Assembly: GCA_913774355.1 (NCBI GenBank)
Contig: CAJYGB010000022.1
Coordinates: 186,001 to 250,000 of the forward strand
DNA: 64,000 bases
Reading direction: 5' to 3'
DNA from: an uncultured Chryseobacterium sp.
Lineage (GTDB): Bacteria; Bacteroidota; Bacteroidia; Flavobacteriales; Weeksellaceae
The translations under genes and the position numbers were made by a program. The notes beneath the pieces are model-generated. The model searched no databases, had not been told where the DNA came from, and saw only the letters and a list, made by a program, of their open reading frames with translations. Shown here in pieces: positions 18,778 to 25,329 of this stretch. Position 1 is the stretch's first letter. Every line of letters begins with the position of its first letter.

Positions 18778-19527
18778 TTAGACAGCAGTATATCCCCCAT
18801 CCACAAGATAGTAACCTCCTGTCATGAAAGAAGATTTGTCTGAACTCAGAAACAATACCAGTTCCGCTACTTCTTCAGGTTTTCCCAATCTTCCCATCGG
18901 ATGTCTGGCAATCAGTGCTTGTTTCATATCTCCACTGGCACTTTCCAAAAGCGGTGTATCGATATAAGCCGGACCTACGGCATTGCAACGAACATTTTTC
19001 TGCCCGTATTCTGCACCGATATTTTTTGTAAGTCCTACAACCGCATGTTTTGCTGCGGTATATGCTGAAGAAAGCGGTGCAGCTACCGATCCATGGATAG
19101 ATGCCATATTGACGATGATACCGCCTCCGTTTTTCTCCATCTGTTCAAGTTCGTATTTACAGCCATAGAAAACGCCATCCAGATTGACGCTCAAAACTTT
19201 TCTCCAGCTATCCAGGCTGTAATTTCCGGTAAGTTCCTGCTCACCACCGATTCCGGCATTATTACAGGCAATATCCAGTTTCCCGTATCTTTCCACGGTT
19301 TTTTTAACAAGAGCTTCAACATCTTCCGCATGGGATGTATCCGCTTTTATGAAAGTTGCTTCTCCTCCATTCGACCTGATTTTTTCGACGGCCTGATTCC
19401 CGTTTTCCTCGTTGATATCGGACACGATTACTTTCGCACCTTCTTCTGCATACAATTCAGCAATAGCCAGTCCGATTCCCGATCCTGCTCCTGTCACCAA
19501 TGCGACTTTATGATCTAAAATTCCCAT
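18778..19527 (-). CDS. Short-chain dehydrogenase/reductase (classical SDR)
   Basis: 249 residues. The cofactor motif is TGAGSGIG at residues 12-19, followed by the NNAG motif near 88. The catalytic serine is in NMASIHGSV, and Y-x-x-x-K appears as SAYTAAKHAVVGLT. The C-terminal DGGYTAV is usual for the family. It resembles glucose-1-dehydrogenase or 2,5-dichlorocyclohexadiene-dehydrogenase-type SDRs, but the substrate cannot be read from sequence. The aspartate in IVSDINEE at the end of the second strand suggests NAD+ over NADP+. It is transcribed alone. Confidence 0.92.
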   Translation of the reverse strand: MGILDHKVALVTGAGSGIGLAIAELYAEEGAKVIVSDINEENGNQAVEKIRSNGGEATFIKADTSHAEDVEALVKKTVERYGKLDIACNNAGIGGEQELTGNYSLDSWRKVLSVNLDGVFYGCKYELEQMEKNGGGIIVNMASIHGSVAAPLSSAYTAAKHAVVGLTKNIGAEYGQKNVRCNAVGPAYIDTPLLESASGDMKQALIARHPMGRLGKPEEVAELVLFLSSDKSSFMTGGYYLVDGGYTAV

Positions 19528-19732
19528 ATTGATAAAATTTTAATTGTTTTTATTATCTTGCTATTGATAAAGTTACGGAAAGATTCAGGTTATTTTTTGA
19601 ATTGACAGGATAAAGTTTTCTTAAATTATTCAGTGAAATATTAAATATCTTAAATAAGCGATATTCTGTATAAGCAATAGAAATTTTGTTTAGCTAATGT
19701 TTACTTTTAAATTGATTTTAATATAGATTTTG

Positions 19733-20188
19733 TTACCAGATTCCCTCAATGGTCTGGCTGATGGCATTTACAAAAAAATTCTGTCCCGTGGTTAATCCTG
19801 CCATCGCTTTTACCAAGGGAGACTCGGCAGAAACCGTCATAATTTTCCGGTTCTCGGATAAAATCTCACCAACGGATGCCGAAATATAAAACAAGCCTTT
19901 GTCTGTTTTTATCAAAGCTCCATTCTGTACTTTTGAAGAGGGTTCTCCGTTAATTTTCTGAACCAGCAACTGCTGCTGCAGACATTCATTCAGTTGACGC
20001 TGCAGATTATTGATCTCCTGCTGAAGCATTTCGCGGCCCGTTTCGTATTTATCTCCCATTGAACTCTTGGTGTCGTTGTTCGAGGCACGGGTCTCCTCTA
20101 TAAGGCGTTCGAATTTCTGGATTTTATCGGCGATTTTTGTTTTTACGGCAGTTAATATTTTTGATTTATCCATAGAGCGCTTTTTCAT
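19733..20188 (-). CDS. Gre-like (GreA/GreB C-terminal domain) protein
   Basis: 151 residues (146 if translation begins at the inner ATG, MDKSKILTAV). The first 75 residues form a helical hairpin, LQQEINNLQRQLNECLQQQL being coiled coil, with an acidic loop NNDTKSSMGDKYETG between the arms. The C-terminal half has the GreA/B FKBP-like pattern, with ESPLVKAMAGLTTGQNF matching the NSPIARGLIGK-type motif. Gre factors enter the RNA polymerase secondary channel and trigger transcript cleavage. Homologues are often misnamed 3-oxoacyl-ACP synthase, with no support here. A polymerase-binding role is inferred. Confidence 0.75.
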   Translation of the reverse strand: MKKRSMDKSKILTAVKTKIADKIQKFERLIEETRASNNDTKSSMGDKYETGREMLQQEINNLQRQLNECLQQQLLVQKINGEPSSKVQNGALIKTDKGLFYISASVGEILSENRKIMTVSAESPLVKAMAGLTTGQNFFVNAISQTIEGIW

Positions 20189-20249
20189 TTAACATAAGAT
20201 AACCAAATGTAATTAAAATTAAATACAAACGTTCGGTATTCCTATGATA

Positions 20250-20276
20250 AAAAATCTCCACCTTTTCAGACGGAGA
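20250..20276 (-). terminator. Terminator after the amylase gene
   Basis: Minus-strand stem gtctcc / ggagat (one G-T pair) with a 12-base loop, then six T. Confidence 0.7.
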
Positions 20277-20292
20277 CGGGTTTATTTTCATT

Positions 20293-21645
20293 TTATCTCT
20301 CAAAAACGGCATAATCGCCGGGTTGGAAACTAAAGGTTTTTCCCTCGTCGAAATTTCGTTTCATCTTATTGAAAACATTCTTAAATGAACCCGATACCTG
20401 CGCATCTTCAATGGTGAAATTCACCGGCTCTTTCGACATATTAAGTACCACCAGGACTTCGTCATTTCCATTCTTTCTCATGTAAGCCAGAATTTTATCG
20501 TTCGACGTGGTATTCAGAAGATAGGTTGTGACTTTCGGATCCCCGCCCCGTAAAGCCGGATTGGAAGATTTAAGATCAAGAAGCGTCTTGTAAAAGTCGG
20601 CTACCTGATACGTAGTATTCCATTCGATCGGATCTTTTTCAAAGAATTCCAGGCGTTTCATATTCGGCAGTTCCTGGCCTGAATACAATAGGGGCACACC
20701 GTTCCAGGTAGCGGAAAACACAGCCATCGGTTTTGTGATTACTCCGTACTTTTCATATTCGGTTCCATTCCACGAGTTTTCATCGTGGTTTGCGGTAAAC
20801 CACGCCCGCATCGAGTTGTCGCCGATTGCGGAATATTTTTTTAAAAGATCCGTAAGTTCCAGCAGGGGTTCATTATTTTTATAATAGTCGGCGGATTTAT
20901 GCATCCATTTCCATGAATAACTCGCGTCGAAAACTTTTCCATATTCAGGGTTCTCCAATTCATCAAATTCCCCCAGCCAGAACAAGGGCTTCAGTTTTTC
21001 CACTTCAGGGCGTGCCTGTTCCCAGAAATCAACTTCTACCCATGAAGCGAGATCACACCGGAATCCGTCGATATTGGTTTCTTTTACCCAATATTTCATG
21101 GCATCGATCATGGCCACGCGCATTTCCTGATTTTTATAGTCGAGTTCGATAATATCATCCATTCCTGAAGCCCGGTGGAAACCTCCGTCGGGATCTTTCA
21201 GGTAAAATTCGGGATGGGTTTTGGTCCAGATGTGATCCCATCCGGTGTGATTCGCTACCCAGTCGATAATTACTTTAAAACCTAAGCGGTGGGCTTCATT
21301 CACCATGTGTTTAAAATCATCCAGTGTTCCGAATTCCGGATTGATGGAAGTATAGTCGGAGGCTGCATACGGGCTTCCGAGGCTTCCTTTTTTATTCAGC
21401 TGCGCAATCGGCGTGATGGGCATAAACCAAAGTGTTCTTACGCCCATTGATTTCAGCCTGGGCATTTCTTTTTCAAAAGCCCTGAAAGTTCCTTCTTTTG
21501 TATATTGTCTTACGTTGACTTCGTAAATATTGGTATTATGTTTCCAGTTTTTAGGTAGATCCGTCATGTTTTTCGTCGCTTTTTGAGTGGTGGTACAGGA
21601 TACAAGTCCCAAACCCATTACCGCCATTAAAATTAATTTTTTCAT
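20293..21645 (-). CDS. GH13 alpha-amylase family lipoprotein
   Basis: 450 residues. A lipobox (GLGLVSC, C17) makes it an outer- or inner-membrane lipoprotein. The GH13 (beta/alpha)8 barrel shows its four conserved regions: DWVANHT near 128, GFRCDLA with the nucleophile D198, the acid-base E226 in WLGEFDEL, and D288 in FTANHDENSW. A small C-terminal beta domain follows. It should cleave or transfer alpha-1,4-glucans in the periplasm or at the surface. It is not next to a susCD pair, and no other starch genes are visible. A TATTTTTG -7 element is at 21660-21667. Confidence 0.92.
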   Translation of the reverse strand: MKKLILMAVMGLGLVSCTTTQKATKNMTDLPKNWKHNTNIYEVNVRQYTKEGTFRAFEKEMPRLKSMGVRTLWFMPITPIAQLNKKGSLGSPYAASDYTSINPEFGTLDDFKHMVNEAHRLGFKVIIDWVANHTGWDHIWTKTHPEFYLKDPDGGFHRASGMDDIIELDYKNQEMRVAMIDAMKYWVKETNIDGFRCDLASWVEVDFWEQARPEVEKLKPLFWLGEFDELENPEYGKVFDASYSWKWMHKSADYYKNNEPLLELTDLLKKYSAIGDNSMRAWFTANHDENSWNGTEYEKYGVITKPMAVFSATWNGVPLLYSGQELPNMKRLEFFEKDPIEWNTTYQVADFYKTLLDLKSSNPALRGGDPKVTTYLLNTTSNDKILAYMRKNGNDEVLVVLNMSKEPVNFTIEDAQVSGSFKNVFNKMKRNFDEGKTFSFQPGDYAVFER

Positions 21646-21659
21646 TAATTCTCTTTTGA

Positions 21660-21667
21660 CAAAAATA
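21660..21667 (-). promoter_or_regulatory. -7 promoter element of the amylase gene
   Basis: TATTTTTG on the minus strand, 15 bases before the ATG at 21645, giving a very short leader. Confidence 0.55.
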
Positions 21668-21730
21668 GGAATTGTGATCGGAAAACCCGGAAACCAAGTA
21701 TAAAATTTGCAAAGTAATTGCTATGGAAGA

Positions 21731-21750
21731 CATAAGCGTTAACGCTTATG
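21731..21750. promoter_or_regulatory. Perfect 20-bp palindrome upstream of the amylase gene
   Basis: cataagcgttaacgcttatg is its own reverse complement, centred at 21740/21741, 86 bases upstream of the amylase start. The half-site aagcgtt is of the LacI-family kind. The flank continues with gccggcagaggcagac and gatgcttgcgccagc, which look like repeat phrases, so it could also be part of a spacer element. Confidence 0.45.
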
Positions 21751-21876
21751 CCGGCAGAGGCAGACAGCTGAACAGAATACAGAATAAGGACACGAGCAAG
21801 ATGCTTGCGCCAGCATTTGAAACATCAACATAGACGTCTGTGCCAGCATAGATATAGTTCTGTCCAGCTTAGAATA

Positions 21877-22284
21877 CTACTTCTGAATGAGTTGCTGCAG
21901 TTTTTCCATCATATCATCTTTTTCTCTCAGCATCCGTTCATAAAGCGCAATTTTTTCATCATGAAGCTCCATAATTTTTTCCACAGGATGAAAATTGGGA
22001 TTATACTGTACAACAGAAGGCTGAGGACAGTTTTCGAAAGTAATATTGGAAATCACATTGATGGCTTTTTCTTCATCAAAGTTTTTAAATGCCTCCACAG
22101 GAATTCTCAATACTTCAGAGATCTGCTGAAGCAACGGATCTTCAATCTGTTCCTTCTGCTCAAGCATTGAAATCTTTTTCTGGTTCCAGTCGTCTCCCAG
22201 ATCGAAAGCCAGTGCTTCCTGTTTAATGCCCAGCATTTCCCTGAACCGTTTTACGTTTCTGCCCTGATGTATTTTCTGCTCCAT
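21877..22284 (-). CDS. XRE-family helix-turn-helix regulator
   Basis: 135 residues. Residues 8-62 form an HTH_3 domain (NVKRFREMLGIKQEALAFDL, then WNQKKISMLEQKEQIED and LLQQISEVLRIPVEAF). The last 35 residues are a strong coiled coil (HDEKIALYERMLREKDDM), probably for dimerisation. This type, with an N-terminal HTH and a C-terminal coiled coil, is common in Chryseobacterium. Its targets are unknown. A TATCTTTA element (one mismatch to TAnnTTTG) about 30 bases before the start may be its promoter. Confidence 0.85.
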   Translation of the reverse strand: MEQKIHQGRNVKRFREMLGIKQEALAFDLGDDWNQKKISMLEQKEQIEDPLLQQISEVLRIPVEAFKNFDEEKAINVISNITFENCPQPSVVQYNPNFHPVEKIMELHDEKIALYERMLREKDDMMEKLQQLIQK

Positions 22285-22436
22285 CTGTTGTTTTTAATTG
22301 ATTGAAAAATTAATAGTAAAGATAAAGAAATATGGTAAAAAGTAAAAGTCTGCTCCGGAATAAAATATCCGTATATCCGATTTGTGGATTTACGTCGGTG
22401 TTATGATACACCGCCATCCCTTAAAATGGCTGCCGC

Positions 22437-22521
22437 ATTTAGCCCCGATTGCCGCGGCATCCTTTTTTTAAGCGGGAAAGGCAAGGCAAAAAAGATACAG
22501 CAGAAAGCGGTAAAAAGCTAC
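22437..22521. repeat. Hairpin repeat element, copy 1 (agccccgat ... gatacagc family)
   Basis: The element starts tttagccccgattgccgcgg and ends aaaagatacagcagaaagcg. Between these ends the arms cctttttt and aaaaaag can pair. A second copy lies at 51467-51563 with the same ends but different, still complementary, arms. The rest of the 370-base spacer shows only the terminator at 22605. Confidence 0.65.
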
Positions 22522-22604
22522 AAATAGAAGTAATGAGTTTTTAATTGATGAATTATCAGGGATCAGGGATGACTGATAAATGATTTTATTGATATTCTGT
22601 TCAT

Positions 22605-22635
22605 GAAAAAGCCCCGAATTTTCATTCAGGGCTGT
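22605..22635 (-). terminator. Terminator after the pRiA4b ORF-3-like gene
   Basis: Minus-strand stem agccc / gggct around a 14-base loop followed by TTTTTC. Confidence 0.75.
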
Positions 22636-22654
22636 ATATTTTCAGATAATCCGG

Positions 22655-23248
22655 TTATCTTTCGTCGTCGTTGTCTTCTTCGTCATCGAAAACATCGTCG
22701 TTGTAGTCTTCTTCTTCGTCATCGAAAGCATCGTCATCTTCATCCTCGAAGCTGCCGGTTGTTGCGAAATCATCATCAAAACCGAAATCATCATCTATCA
22801 GAGGTATTGCCGATTTCTTTTTGGACCCTCCGGTACCGCTCTTACTTGGAGCCTTTAAAGGAACATTTCCGAAACGGTATACGGTAATCGGGTAATTAAC
22901 GCCTTTTGTTTCTTCGATAACCTCCACCAATTCGCAGAAAAACTCCCAAAGATCTAAAAGCCCGTACTGGAACTGTGCTTTATCTCCCGTTTTTTCGAAA
23001 GCCTCATCAATGTACACATCCGACATAATTTCGCCGTCCCCGTCATCGCTCATATCTTCCAGCGGGACACTTTTCACGATCGTTCCGTCGTCTTCCAGCA
23101 GGTTAAAAGTAGAAAGCTCGTCTCCCTGTAAGCTGAACGCACTTTTAATTCCTAAATGTAAGTTCCACAGCGTCTGTTTTCCTTTAACTTCGATATCCCG
23201 GAAAATATCTTCTTTCGCATCTAATATTACGCGGATTTTGTAAACCAT
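22655..23248 (-). CDS. Plasmid pRiA4b ORF-3-like / IS1096 TnpR-like protein with acidic tail
   Basis: 197 residues. Residues 1-125 follow the pRiA4b ORF-3 family (MVYKIRVILDAKEDIFRDIE, TLWNLHLGIKSAF, then YGLLDLWEFFCELVEV). The family was first seen as an IS1096 passenger, but here it is a chromosomal gene with its own promoter and terminator and no transposase nearby. From residue 145 the protein is almost only Asp/Glu with a few Phe, Asn and Tyr, a disordered acidic tail that might mimic nucleic acid or bind basic proteins. The function is not known. Confidence 0.82.
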   Translation of the reverse strand: MVYKIRVILDAKEDIFRDIEVKGKQTLWNLHLGIKSAFSLQGDELSTFNLLEDDGTIVKSVPLEDMSDDGDGEIMSDVYIDEAFEKTGDKAQFQYGLLDLWEFFCELVEVIEETKGVNYPITVYRFGNVPLKAPSKSGTGGSKKKSAIPLIDDDFGFDDDFATTGSFEDEDDDAFDDEEEDYNDDVFDDEEDNDDER

Positions 23249-23294
23249 CAGTTTAAATTACTTTTGCCTTTATTATTATGATAAATCTCTGTTG

Positions 23295-23323
23295 CAAATA
23301 TAAAATAAATGAGATGTGACAAA
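23295..23323 (-). promoter_or_regulatory. Promoter of the pRiA4b ORF-3-like gene
   Basis: On the minus strand TTTG, a 17-base spacer and TATATTTG, 47 bases before the start codon. Confidence 0.65.
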
Positions 23324-23375
23324 AAAATATTTCAGGATTTTTTAAATTATTTTTTTTCCTTACATTTTGCCCGGG

Positions 23376-24407
23376 TTATTTACTTTTTTCAAGCATAAAA
23401 CTGAATTTTGTACCTTCCAGATAGACACTTTCCACGGTAATATTTTCGTTGTGTGCCTCCAGGATATGCTTTACAATGGCGAGCCCCAATCCGGAGCCCC
23501 CTTCCCTCCTGCTTCTGCTGGTTTCCACCCGATAAAAACGTTCGAAGATCCTCGGAAGGCTTTCGGACTTGATGCCCATTCCGTTGTCGATCACTTCAAT
23601 CAGCACTTTATTTTTAAGGATGCTGGTTTTTACGACTACTTTTGCTTCCTGCCTGTTGGCGTAATGGATGGCATTTGAGATCAGGTTGATAAAGACCTGG
23701 GAGATTTTCTGCTTGTCTGCCTCTACAAAAATCTGTGGCTGTAAAGTCTGGATTTGCATACTTGCGTTATGCTTCTCGGCTTCCAGATCCAGCAGGTCGA
23801 AAATTTCCTTGATTAAGAGATTGACGTCAAATCTGGATACCGTAAGGTTGATCTCCCCTGCCTCCAGCCGGTTGATCATATCCAGATCGGTAACAATAGC
23901 GATCAGCCTTTCCACCGACTTATCGATTCGTTCAAGGTATTTATCGCGGATCGTGAGATTATCCACTCCGCCGTCGCGTAATGTTTCCACGTACCCCTGA
24001 ATGGAAAAAAGCGGTGTTTTAAGTTCGTGCGATACGTTGCCGATATATTCTTTACGATAGCTTTCCATTTCCTTCATCATATCAAGCTCCGTCACCTTCT
24101 GTTGGTTGAGGTCTGAAAATCTTTCCCCCAATTCTTTAATGGTGATGTTCTCATTGTCATCATGAACAATTTCCTGCGGCAATAGCTGGGACAGTCCACG
24201 GACCTGCTTTTTGCCGTAATAGTTGAAGAGCAGCTCCAATACGATATAATTAATGATAAAAATAAGGATGAGGCATAAGAAAAGCCCGATTTTAAAGAAT
24301 GGGGTGTTGTAGTAGAGATCCTTTAGTGAATCGAAAGTGATTACTAACAAAAACATCACCAATGTCAAAAGACAAGAGGCGACGAGGGTAAGCCTGTAAA
24401 ATTTCAA
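23376..24407 (-). CDS. phoR: Sensor histidine kinase (PhoR-like)
   Basis: 343 residues. Two membrane helices (about 5-24 and 38-62) have almost no periplasmic loop between them. The phospho-acceptor is H127 in SHELKTP, followed by the N box INLISNAIHYA and ATP-binding boxes DNGMGI, RIFERFYRV and GSGLGLAIVKHI. The architecture, with no large sensor domain, is that of PhoR, which senses phosphate through the Pst transporter. It lies 53 bases after the response regulator gene on the same strand. No pst genes are in view, so the phosphate link is by family resemblance. Confidence 0.85.
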   Translation of the reverse strand: MKFYRLTLVASCLLTLVMFLLVITFDSLKDLYYNTPFFKIGLFLCLILIFIINYIVLELLFNYYGKKQVRGLSQLLPQEIVHDDNENITIKELGERFSDLNQQKVTELDMMKEMESYRKEYIGNVSHELKTPLFSIQGYVETLRDGGVDNLTIRDKYLERIDKSVERLIAIVTDLDMINRLEAGEINLTVSRFDVNLLIKEIFDLLDLEAEKHNASMQIQTLQPQIFVEADKQKISQVFINLISNAIHYANRQEAKVVVKTSILKNKVLIEVIDNGMGIKSESLPRIFERFYRVETSRSRREGGSGLGLAIVKHILEAHNENITVESVYLEGTKFSFMLEKSK

Positions 24408-24460
24408 TTTTACAAAGTTTTAGGGGTTAAGGATATAAAGATAAGAATTGAAACCGAGTA

Positions 24461-25138
24461 TTAAACAATAAGTTTATACCCAATTCCTTTTAATGTCTGG
24501 ATCGTGTTGATTCCAAGTTTTTCTCTCAGTCTTCGGATGTGTACGTCGATGGTTCTTTCACCTACGATCACGTCATTTCCCCAGACTTTCTCTAAGATCT
24601 CTTCTCTTTTGAAAACTTTTTCGGTATTTGATGCCAACAGATACAACAGATCAAACTCTTTTTTCGGAAGCAGGAACTGCTGTCCGCTCTTGGAAACCCT
24701 GAAATTATCTTTATCGATTACCAAATCTCCAATTTCGATTAATTTGGCATTATCGGACACCTGCGAAGTAAGCTGCAACAAAGCATTTACTTTTGAGATC
24801 AGAATTTTCGGTTTGATCAGTTTAACGATGTAATCGTTTGCTCCCGCCTGGAAGCCCGCCAACTGGGAAAACTCTTCACTTCTTGCGGAAAGGAAAACGA
24901 TAAGTGTTTTCTGAAGTTCTTTGATCTTGCGAAGTTCCTGGCAGGTTTCGATCCCGTCTTTTTCGGGCATCATCACGTCCAGTAAGATCAGATCGGGAAT
25001 AATTTCTCTGGCTTTATCAATGCCTTCATTTCCATTGGTGGCAGTATGAATATCATAGCCTTCCTTCTCTAAATTGTAAGACAGAATCTCTAAAATATCC
25101 AGTTCGTCGTCTATTAAGAGGATTTTCTTTTGGTTCAT
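24461..25138 (-). CDS. phoB: OmpR/PhoB-family response regulator
   Basis: 225 residues from MNQKKILLIDDELD. The receiver domain has the phospho-acceptor D54 in DLILLDVMMPEKDG and a switch lysine in NDYIVKLIKPK. The C-terminal winged helix is of the OmpR/PhoB type (EREEILEKVW-like region, then VGERTIDVHIRRLREKLG). It precedes the kinase gene, as in phoBR operons. It is divergent from the TonB-dependent receptor gene, whose regulation by this system is likely but unproven. A -7 element lies at 25156-25163. Confidence 0.88.
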   Translation of the reverse strand: MNQKKILLIDDELDILEILSYNLEKEGYDIHTATNGNEGIDKAREIIPDLILLDVMMPEKDGIETCQELRKIKELQKTLIVFLSARSEEFSQLAGFQAGANDYIVKLIKPKILISKVNALLQLTSQVSDNAKLIEIGDLVIDKDNFRVSKSGQQFLLPKKEFDLLYLLASNTEKVFKREEILEKVWGNDVIVGERTIDVHIRRLREKLGINTIQTLKGIGYKLIV

Positions 25139-25155
25139 TTTCAATTTTTACGCGT

Positions 25156-25163
25156 CAAAGTTA
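25156..25163 (-). promoter_or_regulatory. -7 promoter element of the response regulator gene
   Basis: TAACTTTG on the minus strand, 18 bases before the ATG at 25138. The spacer up to the divergent receptor gene also has tttaac-like words (ggtttaacg, agttaacaa, tttagttaa) that could be regulator sites. Confidence 0.6.
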
Positions 25164-25329
25164 ATCATATTTTAATAACGGTTTAACGAAACGGGTATCG
25201 TTCACATAAAGTTAACAATTATATCCTTTTCTTAATGTTTAGTTAAAAAAAAATTAAATTTCCCTAAACCATATACCCAGTAAAATCTTTCTTTCTTTGC
25301 ACCGAAAGAATCGAGTAAGATATAGTAAA

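Noticed and set aside
22655..23248. Intact IS1096-like element
   Set aside because: Only the passenger-type gene is present; no transposase or terminal inverted repeats were found around it.
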